DNA from: JAIBJN01 sp963838795
Lineage (GTDB): Bacteria > Actinomycetota > Thermoleophilia > Gaiellales > Gaiellaceae
Length of the DNA: 64,000 bases
Reading direction: 5' to 3'
NCBI GenBank assembly: GCA_963838795.1
Contig: CAWISL010000010.1
Span: 248,001 to 312,000 of the forward strand
Shown: in pieces, positions 49,119 to 58,042 of the stretch
How the letters are laid out: each line of letters begins with the position of its first letter
Position numbering within the stretch: the first letter of the stretch is position 1
The notes under the pieces: model-generated
Database searches by the model: none
The model's input: the letters and a program-made list of their open reading frames with translations, nothing else
Told to the model about the DNA's origin: nothing
Program-made: the position numbers and the translations under genes

Positions 49119-50278
49119 GCAAGCGCAGGCCAGGCCTGTCGACGCGCGCGATCCATACCCCGCCGCTGCCGGAAGGCTCCGGCGAGCCCTTGGTCGGCCC
49201 CATCGTGGCGTCCACGACCTTCTCGTTCGAACAGGTGGCAGGGCTCGGGGCTGTCATCGCCGAGGAAGAGTACGGCTTCACGTACGGGAGGCTCCGCAAC
49301 CCGACGGTCGAGGAGCTCAACGCCGTCATGGCCGAGCTCGAGTCCGCCGAATCCGCACAGTCCTTCGGAACGGGGATGGCTGCGATCAGCGCTGCCCTCC
49401 ACTCCAACCTCGGCCCCGGCGACACGCTGCTCCTTCCCCAACAGCTCTACGGTACGACCTACCAGCTCGCCGAGTCCCAGCTCCGCCCGCGGGGGGTGGA
49501 GATCGCCTACCTCGACGTCACCGACCCGGCGGCGTGGGACCGTCCCGCGCGCGTGCGTTTCGTCGAGACGATGGCCAACCCGGGCTTCCCGCTCGCCGAC
49601 CTCCGGGCGCTGTCGGAGACGAAGCGCGACGGACTCCTGATCGTGGACAACACCTTCGCGTCACCCGTACTCTGCCGCCCTCTCGAGCTCGGCGCCGACC
49701 TCGTCTGCGAGTCGGCGACGAAGTACCTGAACGGCCACCACGACGTGATGGCGGGAGTCGTCGCAGGGAGGCGTGAGCTCGTGGCGGCGGCGCGAGCCCA
49801 CCAGATCGTGGTCGGTTCGGTTCTGGACCCGTTCCCGGCCTTCCTCGTCCGGCGTGGCCTGAAGACGCTAACGATCCGCCTCGAGCGCGCGGGCGAGAAC
49901 GCGCTCGTCGTCTCGCGCTTCCTCGAAGCCCACGCGAAGGTCACGGGCGTCCTTTACGCGGGCCTCGAGAGCTATCCACAGCACGACCTCGCCCGGAGCC
50001 AGCTCGACGGCCACGGAGGCATGCTCGCCTTCGAGCTCGGGGGCGGCCGGGAGGCAGGAGAGCGCTTTATGGACGCGCTCGAGCTCTGCGGTCGCGCGAC
50101 GAGCCTCGGGGGCGTCGACACCGTGCTGCACCATCCAGCCTCCACGAGCCACCGTCAGTACTCGCCGGAGCAACTGGCCGCGGCCGGCATCTCGGCCGGT
50201 CTCCTGCGCCTGTCGGTGGGGTGCGAGGATGCCGGCGACATCGTCGCCGATCTCGACCAGGCGCTTGCGCAGGCATAA
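49115..50278 (+). CDS. Cys/Met metabolism PLP-dependent enzyme (cystathionine gamma-synthase/lyase type)
   Basis: The 387-residue enzyme has GLSTRAIHTPPLPEGSGEP, FTYGRLRNPTVEELNAVMAEL, SFGTGMAAISAAL and the PLP lysine in ESATKYLNGHHDVMAG, then HPASTSHRQYSPEQ and LLRLSVGCEDAGDIVADL. It acts in transsulfuration or sulfhydrylation of homoserine derivatives; which reaction cannot be told from motifs. ATG 49115 overlaps the HAD stop as ATGA. Confidence 0.9.
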   Translation: MSKRRPGLSTRAIHTPPLPEGSGEPLVGPIVASTTFSFEQVAGLGAVIAEEEYGFTYGRLRNPTVEELNAVMAELESAESAQSFGTGMAAISAALHSNLGPGDTLLLPQQLYGTTYQLAESQLRPRGVEIAYLDVTDPAAWDRPARVRFVETMANPGFPLADLRALSETKRDGLLIVDNTFASPVLCRPLELGADLVCESATKYLNGHHDVMAGVVAGRRELVAAARAHQIVVGSVLDPFPAFLVRRGLKTLTIRLERAGENALVVSRFLEAHAKVTGVLYAGLESYPQHDLARSQLDGHGGMLAFELGGGREAGERFMDALELCGRATSLGGVDTVLHHPASTSHRQYSPEQLAAAGISAGLLRLSVGCEDAGDIVADLDQALAQA

Positions 50279-50939
50279 GACCTGGCCAGCCGTCGTCTGG
50301 CTGGGCATCTCGAGCGCGCTCGTGCTCCTGGCGTTCGTCGGCGCCAGCCAGGGCTCCGGCTCGGACGGCGGCGACGTCCTCTTCGACCCGGACCTGGCGA
50401 TCGGAGGCGTCATCTTCTACGGGCTGATGATCGGCGTCTCGTTCGCGGTTGCAGGCGCCTACCCGAGTCGCGTCGATGCGCTCGGCTTCCGTAGGTTTCG
50501 GCTGCGCTGGGTCTGGATCTCGCTCGCCATCGTCGTCGCCACGACGATCGTCGCCGTGGCGGTCGAACCCATCCTCCACGGAGGCGAGGACCAGGGCCTC
50601 GGCGCGGACCGCTGGCAACCCGAGCACGCCGGCGCCTTCGTGGCGAATGCGCTCGTGCTCGTCCTGCTCGGGCCCTTCGCGGAGGAGCTCTTCTTCAGGG
50701 GCCTCGGCGTCCGCGTTCTCATGCTCTACGGAGGGCTCGTCGCAATCCTCGTCACGGGCGCGATCTTCGGGCTCGTCCACGGCGTGCTGGGCGCCCTCCC
50801 GCCGCTCGTCCTCTTCGGGATCGGTTTGGCCTGGGTGCGCCTGCGCTCGGCGAGCGTCTGGCCCGTCTTCATCGGGCACGCGACGTACAACGGCCTTGGG
50901 ATCCTCGTGCTCGTGATCTCCTGGACCGCGAGCTCGTGA
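50265..50939 (+). CDS. CPBP-family intramembrane metalloprotease
   Basis: The 224-residue membrane protein has about six to seven helices and the CPBP/Abi motifs LLGPFAEELFFRGLGVR (EExxxR), GAIFGLVHGVLGALP and VFIGHATYNGLG. Such proteins cleave or process membrane proteins (CAAX-like). TTG 50265 gives a 14-base overlap with the upstream gene; ATG 50229 would give 50 bases and an extra 12 residues. I choose 50265 with low certainty. Confidence 0.82.
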   Translation: MRRHKTWPAVVWLGISSALVLLAFVGASQGSGSDGGDVLFDPDLAIGGVIFYGLMIGVSFAVAGAYPSRVDALGFRRFRLRWVWISLAIVVATTIVAVAVEPILHGGEDQGLGADRWQPEHAGAFVANALVLVLLGPFAEELFFRGLGVRVLMLYGGLVAILVTGAIFGLVHGVLGALPPLVLFGIGLAWVRLRSASVWPVFIGHATYNGLGILVLVISWTASS

Positions 50940-50944
50940 CGGCC

Positions 50945-50950
50945 TATCCT
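50945..50950 (+). promoter_or_regulatory. -10 element, probable leaderless start for chorismate mutase
   Basis: TATCCT ends seven bases before ATG 50958, within the 18-base gap after the protease gene, with no Shine-Dalgarno sequence. Confidence 0.45.
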
Positions 50951-50957
50951 TGCTGCG

Positions 50958-51242
50958 ATGCGGCCGAGCGACCCTGACCACGATCCGGTCGTCCGTGCGC
51001 TACGGGAGCGCGTCACGGGCCTCGACCTGGCGCTCCTGTCGACCGTGAACGAGCGCATCGAGCTCGTGCGGGAGCTGCGCGAGCGAAAGCTCGCGCAGGG
51101 CTGGGACTTCGTCGACCAGGGCCGCGAGGAGCGCCTGCTCGCCGAGCTCGTCGCGGCGAACCCCGGCCCACTCTCGGAGGCCGGCCTCCGCGAGCTCTTC
51201 ACGCGGTTGCTTGCGCTTACCAAGCGCGAGCTCGACGTCTAG
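50958..51242 (+). CDS. AroQ-type chorismate mutase
   Basis: The 94-residue all-helical protein reads VVRALRERVTGLDLALLSTVNERIELVRELRERK, then GWDFVDQGREERLLAELVA and LRELFTRLLALTKREL, matching AroQ mutases that turn chorismate into prephenate for Phe/Tyr synthesis. The monofunctional small form acts as a dimer. Confidence 0.85.
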   Translation: MRPSDPDHDPVVRALRERVTGLDLALLSTVNERIELVRELRERKLAQGWDFVDQGREERLLAELVAANPGPLSEAGLRELFTRLLALTKRELDV

Positions 51243-51246
51243 GAGA

Positions 51247-51400
51247 GCTTGCCGAAGCGCAGCCTATGCCGCCGGGCCGCGCTGCTCGCCCCGAGGACTG
51301 CGTCCTCAGTCGCATCCGTAGCCTCCGGCTACGAACGCTCCCTGCGTCCTTGTCTCGGAACGACCATCGCACCCCTTCGACGAGCGACGTTCCGGCAAGC
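51247..51400. other. Structured intergenic element with nested palindromes
   Basis: Outer arms GCTTGCCGAA (51247-51256) and TTCCGGCAAGC (51390-51400) are near-complementary. Inside are two perfect hairpins: GAGGAC-TGC-GTCCTC (51293-51307) and GTAGCC-TCC-GGCTAC (51318-51332). There is no open frame. It lies between two convergent genes, so a two-way terminator, a small RNA or a dispersed repeat unit are all possible. Confidence 0.5.
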
Positions 51401-51404
51401 CCTC

Positions 51405-51890
51405 CTAGTCCGTCGAGAAGTCCTCCGGCTTGACCTCGTCGAGGAACTTCTTGAACTCCTCGACGACCTCCTCCTCGTTCACGTCCTCGTGCTCGAACTC
51501 GATCGCGCTCTCCTCGATCACCGACTCCGCGGCGAAGATCGGCGCGTCGGCGCGCACCGCGAGCGCGATGGCGTCGCTCGGACGGGAGTCAATCTCGATC
51601 TCGGTGCCGTCGACGGCCACCGTGATCGACGCGTAGAACGTGTTCTCCCGCAGCTCGGTGACCGCGATCTTGACGACCCGGGCCTCGAGCTGGGAGAGGA
51701 TGTCCGTGAAGAGGTCGTGGCTCATCGGACGCGGCGTCGCCGCTCCCTGGAGCTTCATGAGGATCGCGGCTGCCTCCGGGTGGCCGATCCAGATCGGCAG
51801 GAACTTGTTGCCGTCGGCGGTCTTCAGCAAGACGATCGGCTGCTTGCCGACCATGTCGAAGCTCACGCCATAGATGACCATCTCCTGCAT
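51405..51890 (-). CDS. DUF151 bifunctional nuclease-type protein
   Basis: A 161-residue protein starting MQEMVIYGVSFDMVGKQPIV, then LPIWIGHPEAAAILMKLQG, the segment RPMSHDLFTDIL and IEIDSRPSDAIALAVRADAP, all hallmarks of DUF151. An acidic C-terminal tail follows. Some members are nucleases or stress regulators. ATG 51890 is chosen since GAGG lies seven bases upstream and homologues start there; in-frame codons to 51998 do not fit the family. Confidence 0.88.
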   Translation of the reverse strand: MQEMVIYGVSFDMVGKQPIVLLKTADGNKFLPIWIGHPEAAAILMKLQGAATPRPMSHDLFTDILSQLEARVVKIAVTELRENTFYASITVAVDGTEIEIDSRPSDAIALAVRADAPIFAAESVIEESAIEFEHEDVNEEEVVEEFKKFLDEVKPEDFSTD

Positions 51891-52007
51891 GGGCGGGCCT
51901 CGTCTGATCATAGCCGCGCCCTTGAGCACGAAGCCCTCGGACAACTCGCCTTCTCCCGGAGGTGGTCGTGGAGTCCCTTCCGCGCGGCTCGCTGGCACAA
52001 CGAATGG

Positions 52008-54917
52008 TCACGGCGTGTCTTTGCCAGCCGTGGGCGCCCTCATGGGTCCCGCCTCATCCGCGGCTCCGTCGCCCTCGATGTCCAGGTGCGGCAACACTTT
52101 GCCTAACCAACGCGGGACCCAGAACGTCGCCGCGCCGAACAGCACGAGCATGGCGGGCGCGAGCAGCACCACCATCGTCCCGGCCAGGAACACCGCGACA
52201 GCCAGGCCGACCCCGAACTGCTTGATCGTGGGGTCGCCGTTGATGATGAAGCTCGCGAAGACGCAGAACATGATCAGCGCTGCGGCTACAACCACGCGCC
52301 CCGCGCTGCCCAGGCCCGACGTTACGGCCTCACGAGGGAGCTTCCCCGCCCCGTGTTGCCGCGCGATGCGGCTCATCAGGAAGACCTCGTAGTCCATCGA
52401 CAGCCCGAACAGCACCGCGAACATCATGAGAGGCACGTAGCTCGCGATGGGCACCGTCCCTTCAGGGGCATCGAGGCCGATCAAGGAGAGTCCCCACCCC
52501 CACTGGAACGTGGCGGTGAGCACGCCGAGCGCCGCGGCCACCGTGAGCAGATTGGTCACGGCGGCCTGGACGGGGATCAGCAGCGAGCGGAAAGCAACCA
52601 GCAACAGCAGGAAGCTCAGCCCGATCACCGTGAGGACCACGAGAGGCAGCTTTGCTGTGATCGTGTCCGCGAGGTCGACGTTGCTCGCAGTGGTCCCGCC
52701 CACGTGTACCACGACTCCCCCTTCGGCAGTGGCCTGGGGGAGAACCGTGTCTCGAAGCAGCGTGACCAGGTCCGCGGTGGCGGGCGAGGAGGGCGCCCAC
52801 TCCGGGACGGCATTGATCGTCGCCGCGTCCCCCGGCTGGTTGATCTGCAGCGGCAGCAGGCTCACGACCCCGGGGGTCGCGTCCAGGGCGTCCTGCAGCT
52901 TCACGATCCGGGGGTCCGTGCCGCGGGGGTCGCCTCCGGCCATCGTGAGCATGGCCGTCAGCTCCTTCTCGAGCTGCTTCGCCTGCTTCTTCTGGGCCTG
53001 CGCCTGCCGCTTGCGCCGTTCCAGCTCGTCGCCCTCGGCTTGAAGCTCGTCGCCCTCCGCTCGGAGCTCGGCGGCTCGCGCCTGCAGCTCGGCGGCTTGC
53101 GCCTGTAGCTCCTCGCTCTGAGCCTGGAGCGCGTCGGCCTGAGCCTTCAGCTGCTCCGCCTGGGCCAGCAGGGCTCGTCCCTGCTCGATCAGGGCGTGGA
53201 GCTTCGCTCGGACGCTCTGCTCGCGCCCCTCCAGCCGGGCGAGACGGCGGAGAAGCCGCTCGAGCCGGTCGGGGTCGGTCGTCTGCTCGATCAGTCGCTC
53301 GAGGAACCGCTCCCGGCCCACGATGAACGCAAGCCGGGCGGCGAGCGGTTTCGCGCGCTCGGCAAGCGCTGCCGCTTGCGACCGCAGCCGAGCCTCCTCC
53401 TGCTGGAGTTGCTCCTTCTGCCTCTCGAGCTCGGCCCCCTGTCGCTCCAGAGCGGCCTGCTCACGCTTCAGGTCCGCGGCCTGCCGCTCGAGTTGCGCCT
53501 CCTGACGCTGGAGCGCAGCGGCCTCTCGCTCCAACTGCTTCTGCTCCTTCTCGAGCCGCTTCTGGAGCGAGGTCGCTTCGTCGTACTTCTTCGTGTACTC
53601 GGCGCTTGGCTTCGCCGGCGGGGACAGCTCCGTCGCGATCAGCAGCGGGCCGTTGTAGCCCACGCCGAACCCGAGCGTCATCAGGTCGTATGCCTGTCGC
53701 TCCGTCGTCGACTTCGGGGTGACCCCGATGTCCTCCTGGCCGAGCGTCAGAGAGAACAGCGGCACGATCAACGGGACGAGGATCACAAGCGACGTCCCGG
53801 CGGCGAGCCACGGGTGCCGCGCCACCCCACGCGCCCACGCGTCCCAGCGCCGCTCTCCCTCGGGACGCTGTGTCATCCGCAGGAACGCGGGGATTCGCAG
53901 GCGATCGATGCCGGTGCCCACGAGCGATAGCAGGGCTGGGAGCAGCGTCAGCGATGTGAGCACGGCGAACACGACGGCGATGGCGGCGGCCAGGCCCAGT
54001 GCGCTTACGAGCGGGATCCCCGCCACCGACAGCGAGAGGAGCGCGATGACGACCGTGCTACCGGCAAACACCACGGCGCTGCCCGACGTCGCCAGCGAGC
54101 GCGCGATGGACTCGCGCATCTCCACGCCTTCCGCGAGCTGCTCCTTGTGCTTCGTAATGATGAAGAGCGCATAGTCGATCCCCACCCCCAGCCCGATCAT
54201 CACCGCGAGCGTCGGCGCCACGGTGGGGATGGACATGAAGTGCCCGACCAGGCCGATCACGCTCCTGGCGGCCAGCAGCGCGACGAACGCCGTCACGATT
54301 GGAAGCCCCATGGCGACGAGGCTGCCGAACACGAGGGCGAGAATGACCATGGCAGCGAGGTTCCCGATGATCTCGCTGGTCCGGGTGTCTGGAGTGGAGA
54401 GCTCGCTCCCGATCGACCCCCCCACCGCCACCTCGATCCCCGCCTCGGAGGCGGGAGCGGTGGCTTCGAGGACATTCTCGGCAAGCTTCTCGGTAATGAA
54501 CCCGGACTCGACGGAAAGCAGCACGGGCATGAACGCCGTCTGCTCGTCCTTCGTGATGATTCCCGCCTGGGCTCCCTCGCTCCCCACGGGGTTGAGCACG
54601 CTGTACACGTCGTCGTTGGCCTTGATCGCCTTGTAGGTCTCTGTGATCGCGGCCTTGTTGGAGGGATCCGTGAGCTTTCCGGTCTCCACGTGGAACATGA
54701 ACGGGTTGGTGCCGTTCTGCTGCGGCGGAAACCGCTCCGACAGGACGTTGAACGCCGCCTGGCTGTCCGTCCCGGGTAGCGTCAGGGTGTTGTCGGTCTC
54801 GGCGCCCGCCACACTCACTGCGACCGCGGTCGCCGCGGCCGCAATGACCCAGACCACCAGCATCGCGAAGCGGTGGCCGGCGCTGAATGCCCCCAGCCGA
54901 TGGAGCGCGCGACCCAT
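52008..54917 (-). CDS. MMPL/RND transporter with large coiled-coil insertion
   Basis: The 969-residue transporter has two six-helix halves: helix 1 at about 17-38, GLGVGIDYALFI at 242-253 (first proton-relay Asp) and the second GLSMDYEVFLMSRIARQ. In the second outside loop, residues about 441-655 form a long Gln/Glu/Ala/Arg coiled coil with repeated LERQ/LQAQ units. MMPL proteins move lipids or other hydrophobic molecules across the membrane. The coiled coil could reach through the envelope or bind a partner. ATG start with GAGG right before it. Confidence 0.88.
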   Translation of the reverse strand: MGRALHRLGAFSAGHRFAMLVVWVIAAAATAVAVSVAGAETDNTLTLPGTDSQAAFNVLSERFPPQQNGTNPFMFHVETGKLTDPSNKAAITETYKAIKANDDVYSVLNPVGSEGAQAGIITKDEQTAFMPVLLSVESGFITEKLAENVLEATAPASEAGIEVAVGGSIGSELSTPDTRTSEIIGNLAAMVILALVFGSLVAMGLPIVTAFVALLAARSVIGLVGHFMSIPTVAPTLAVMIGLGVGIDYALFIITKHKEQLAEGVEMRESIARSLATSGSAVVFAGSTVVIALLSLSVAGIPLVSALGLAAAIAVVFAVLTSLTLLPALLSLVGTGIDRLRIPAFLRMTQRPEGERRWDAWARGVARHPWLAAGTSLVILVPLIVPLFSLTLGQEDIGVTPKSTTERQAYDLMTLGFGVGYNGPLLIATELSPPAKPSAEYTKKYDEATSLQKRLEKEQKQLEREAAALQRQEAQLERQAADLKREQAALERQGAELERQKEQLQQEEARLRSQAAALAERAKPLAARLAFIVGRERFLERLIEQTTDPDRLERLLRRLARLEGREQSVRAKLHALIEQGRALLAQAEQLKAQADALQAQSEELQAQAAELQARAAELRAEGDELQAEGDELERRKRQAQAQKKQAKQLEKELTAMLTMAGGDPRGTDPRIVKLQDALDATPGVVSLLPLQINQPGDAATINAVPEWAPSSPATADLVTLLRDTVLPQATAEGGVVVHVGGTTASNVDLADTITAKLPLVVLTVIGLSFLLLLVAFRSLLIPVQAAVTNLLTVAAALGVLTATFQWGWGLSLIGLDAPEGTVPIASYVPLMMFAVLFGLSMDYEVFLMSRIARQHGAGKLPREAVTSGLGSAGRVVVAAALIMFCVFASFIINGDPTIKQFGVGLAVAVFLAGTMVVLLAPAMLVLFGAATFWVPRWLGKVLPHLDIEGDGAADEAGPMRAPTAGKDTP

Positions 54918-54951
54918 CCTCAGTCGGCGGGGAGGAAAGCTGTGGACGCGG

Positions 54952-54966
54952 GGAGCCGTGGGCTCC
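54952..54966 (-). terminator. Hairpin after tRNA-Ile
   Basis: GGAGCC (54952-54957) and GGCTCC (54961-54966) form a perfect stem with a three-base loop, 62 bases past the tRNA 3' end in the direction of transcription. No U-run follows, so termination strength is uncertain. Confidence 0.4.
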
Positions 54967-55027
54967 GGGTCGCAGGCCTCATCGCGCGGAACCTACCTGG
55001 ACGATCGACGACGGGACCGCGCAAAAG

Positions 55028-55091
<64 letters not shown>

Positions 55092-55101
<10 letters not shown>

Positions 55102-55964
55102 GCGCCAGCAGAGTGTAGCGAGGCCCGCTCGAGCGCCTCCACCATCTCCTCGAGCTCGACCTCGTCCTCGAAGTAGAGCTCGACCCGGCCGGCCGCCACC
55201 TTGGCCTCGGCGCCGGTCAGCCGGTGAAAGGCGTTCCGGGCCCGCTCGGCGAGGGCCGGGTCGACGGGCTGTCTCCGGCGCGGCTTCGTCCGCGCTCCGG
55301 CCCAGCGGGCGGCCCGCTCCGCGGCGCGCACCGACATGCCCCCGCGCACGATCCGCCGGGCAAGCCGCCGGCGCTCCTCGTTGTTCGGGACGGCCAGCAC
55401 GGCGCGCGCGTGGCCCTCCGAGAGCTGACCGCGCTCCACGAGCCCGAGCACGTCGTCCGGGAGCTCGAGCAGCCGGACGCGGTTCGACACCGTGGGCTTC
55501 GAGCGACCGACCTGCTCGGCCACCTCTCCGAGGCCGAGGTCGAACTCGTCCATGAGAGCTGCGTAGGCGCGCGCCTCGTCCACAGGCGACAAGTCCTCGC
55601 GGGCGACGTTCTCCACCAGCGCGAGGAGCAGCGCGTCGCGGTCGTCGGCCTCGCGGACGAGCGCGGGAACGGTGGCCAGGCCGGCCACCCGCGCGGCTCG
55701 CCAGCGGCGCTCTCCCGCGATCAGCTCGTAGCCGCTTTCCGCCGCGCGGACGACAACCGGCTGGACGAGCCCCTGGGCGCGAATGGACTCCGCCAGCTCA
55801 TCGATGCCCTCGCCGTCGAGCCGCCGCCGCGGCTGGCGCGAGTTCGGGCGGATCGAGCCGATTGGAACCTGGATGAGCTCGGAGGTGGCGGCGGCGCCTC
55901 CCATGAGCACCTCGAGGCCCCGGCCGAGGCCGCGACGGGGGCTGGGGCTAGCCGCGGTCGACAA
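55092..55964 (-). CDS. parB: Chromosome partitioning protein ParB
   Basis: The 290-residue CTPase/DNA-binding protein reads RRGLGRGLEVLMGG, VPIGSIRPNSRQPRRRLD, LIAGERRWRAARVAGL, LALVENVAREDLSPVDEA and the helix-turn-helix LGEVAEQVGRSKPTVSNRVR. It spreads from parS sites and works with ParA. TTG start, overlapping parA by 17 bases. Its final GGC GAT TAG lie within tRNA-Ile. No consensus parS was seen in the window. Confidence 0.94.
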
Positions 55965-56700
55965 GCTCGCTCGCCACCCGGTAGTAAGCGTCGGCTCCGG
56001 CGGAGCCGCGGTCGTAGACGGTGATGGGAAGCCCGTGGCTCGGCGCCTCCGCCAGGCGGACGCTCCGCGGAACGACCGCCTCGAAGACGAGCTCGCCGAA
56101 GTGCCGACGCACCTCCGCCGCGACGTCAGCCGCGAGCCGGGTGCGCCCGTCGACCATGGTCAGGATCATTCCGGCGAGCGCCAGCTTGGGGTTCAGCCGC
56201 GCCCGCACCAGTTCGATCGAATGGAGAAGCTGCGCGAGGCCTTCGAGCGCGTAGTACTCGCACTGCACCGGGACCAGCACCCGGTCGGTGGCCGCCAGAG
56301 CGTTGACGGTAAGCGGCCCGAGCGACGGCGGGCAGTCGATGAAGACGAAGTCGTAGCGGCTCCGGGCCGGGGCGAGCGCCTCCGGAAGGAACGTCTCGCC
56401 GTCCTCCCGGCGAGCCAGCTCGACGGCGGCTCCGGCTAGCTCGGGCCGCGAGGGGACGATGTGGAGGTTGGGCACGCCGGTCTCGTGGGCCAGCTCCTCG
56501 AGCGGCGCGCCGTCGAGCAGGTCATAGGTCGAGGTGCCGTTCGCCCGCTCGCCGAGACCCGAGGTCGCGTTCGCCTGGGGATCGAGGTCGACGACGAGCG
56601 TGGCCGCGCCGGCCTCCGCCAAGCACGCGGCGAGGTTCACGGCGGTGGTGGTCTTGCCGACACCGCCCTTCTGGTTCGCCACGGCAAAGACCGTCCCCAT
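55948..56700 (-). CDS. parA: Chromosome partitioning ATPase ParA
   Basis: The 250-residue ATPase has the deviant Walker A ANQKGGVGKTTTAVNLA, VVDLDPQANATSGLG and FIDCPPSLGPLTVNAL, then PVQCEYYALEGLAQLL. It drives origin segregation with ParB. ATG 56700 is the natural start; longer upstream reading is a shadow of rsmG. Confidence 0.95.
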   Translation of the reverse strand: MGTVFAVANQKGGVGKTTTAVNLAACLAEAGAATLVVDLDPQANATSGLGERANGTSTYDLLDGAPLEELAHETGVPNLHIVPSRPELAGAAVELARREDGETFLPEALAPARSRYDFVFIDCPPSLGPLTVNALAATDRVLVPVQCEYYALEGLAQLLHSIELVRARLNPKLALAGMILTMVDGRTRLAADVAAEVRRHFGELVFEAVVPRSVRLAEAPSHGLPITVYDRGSAGADAYYRVASELVDRG

Positions 56701-56714
56701 GGGTGCGATGCTAG

Positions 56715-57335
56715 TCAGGCCAGAGGACGTTTCCGCGCGAGACCGGGGCGGCGAGGAAAGTCTTCGGGAGTCGGCGCGACCTTGGGCACGATCAGCAGCG
56801 AACGGCGCTCCGAGCCCGGGACGACGACCGTCTCGGGGCGCCCGCCCCCGACGGCGGCGGCGACCACGGCGACCTGCGCGAGATCGGCGTCCCCGGTCAG
56901 CAGCACGACCCTGCCGCCGCGCCGCACGAGCGGAAGGCACCACTCCAGAGCGACGACCGGTGGCGCCAGCGCCTGGGCCACCGCAGCCCCGTAGGCGTCC
57001 CTCCCTTCGCCGCGAGCATGCTCCTCGGCGCGCGCGCAGACCACGCGGGCGTTCGGAAACGCGGCGGCCGCGTCTTCCAGGAACGAGCACCTGCGTCGCT
57101 GCGCCTCCAGCAAGTCGATGCGGAGCTCCGGTCGTACCGAGGCAATCGGGATCCCCGGCGAGCCGCCACCCGACCCGACGTCGACGACGGGCCCGTCCGG
57201 CACGAACGCGGCGGCGGCGAGCGCGTCGTCGAGGTGCACGCGGCGGGCGTCGGAAGGGTCCCGCGCGGCCGTGAAACCGGGCTGCGCGAGGAGCGCCTCG
57301 AGCCAGCGCTCGAGCCGCGGGTCGACGCTCGTCAC
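56715..57335 (-). CDS. rsmG: 16S rRNA (guanine527-N7)-methyltransferase
   Basis: A 206-residue methyltransferase with VVDVGSGGGSPGIPIASVRP (motif I), IDLLEAQRRRCSFLEDAAA and ARAEEHARGEG. It modifies G527 of 16S rRNA. Its place between jag and parA is the conserved origin order. GTG start overlaps the jag stop as GTGA. Confidence 0.92.
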   Translation of the reverse strand: MTSVDPRLERWLEALLAQPGFTAARDPSDARRVHLDDALAAAAFVPDGPVVDVGSGGGSPGIPIASVRPELRIDLLEAQRRRCSFLEDAAAAFPNARVVCARAEEHARGEGRDAYGAAVAQALAPPVVALEWCLPLVRRGGRVVLLTGDADLAQVAVVAAAVGGGRPETVVVPGSERRSLLIVPKVAPTPEDFPRRPGLARKRPLA

Positions 57336-58042
57336 TCGGGCTGGGCCGGGGCGACGACCACGCGCCGGTTCGGCTCTGTCCCATCACTCGAGGTGGAGAC
57401 GTCCTCCCGCTCGGCGAGGTGCACGTGGACGATCTTGCGCTCGACTGCCGTCATCGGCTCGAGCGCCACAGGGCGACCGCTCTGGAGCGCATCCGAGGCG
57501 GCCCGGTCGGCAATGTCCTCGAGGGAGCCGCGGCGTCGATCCCGATACCCCGCCGCGTCCACCACGACCTCTTTGCGCTCGCCTTCGGCGCCCCGCCACA
57601 GGATCGTGTTGGCCAGGTACTGGATCGCGTCGATGGTGTGGCCGCGCTTGCCGATCACCAGGCCGAGGTCAGGGCCGGTCAACGTCGCGGAGATGACCTC
57701 GTCATCCTCCGTGATGTCGATCGTGCACGGAGCTCCGAGCGCGGCGCAGACGTGCTCCAGCACCTCGCGGAGCTTCGCAGACGGCGAGCCCGGCTCTTCG
57801 GCCGCAGCAGCGGCAGCCCGCCCTACCTCGTCGGCCTTGGCGAGGACGCGCGCCGGCACCTGCCCCACGCCGAGTAGCCCCCGCTCGCCTTCGGAGAGAA
57901 CGGTGAAGCGAACGTGGGACTTGTCGAGCCCGGGAAACCGCCGCTCGAGCTCGCGCAGAGCCGTCCACTTCGCCTCGCCGACGGTCTCGCCTTCGCTCTC
58001 GACGACGGCGTCGTCAGTGGGTGGGCTCTCCGGCTTGCTCAC
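57332..58042 (-). CDS. jag: Jag/KhpB-like RNA-binding protein
   Basis: The 236-residue protein has a Jag_N domain (residues about 15-65, GETVGEAKWTALRELERRFP), a KH domain (LGLVIGKRGHTIDAIQYLAN) and an R3H domain (LEPMTAVERKIVHVHLAE, ending SDGTEPNRRVVV). It binds RNA, possibly with KhpA. GTG 58042 overlaps the yidC stop as GTGA. Confidence 0.92.
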   Translation of the reverse strand: MSKPESPPTDDAVVESEGETVGEAKWTALRELERRFPGLDKSHVRFTVLSEGERGLLGVGQVPARVLAKADEVGRAAAAAAEEPGSPSAKLREVLEHVCAALGAPCTIDITEDDEVISATLTGPDLGLVIGKRGHTIDAIQYLANTILWRGAEGERKEVVVDAAGYRDRRRGSLEDIADRAASDALQSGRPVALEPMTAVERKIVHVHLAEREDVSTSSDGTEPNRRVVVAPAQPE

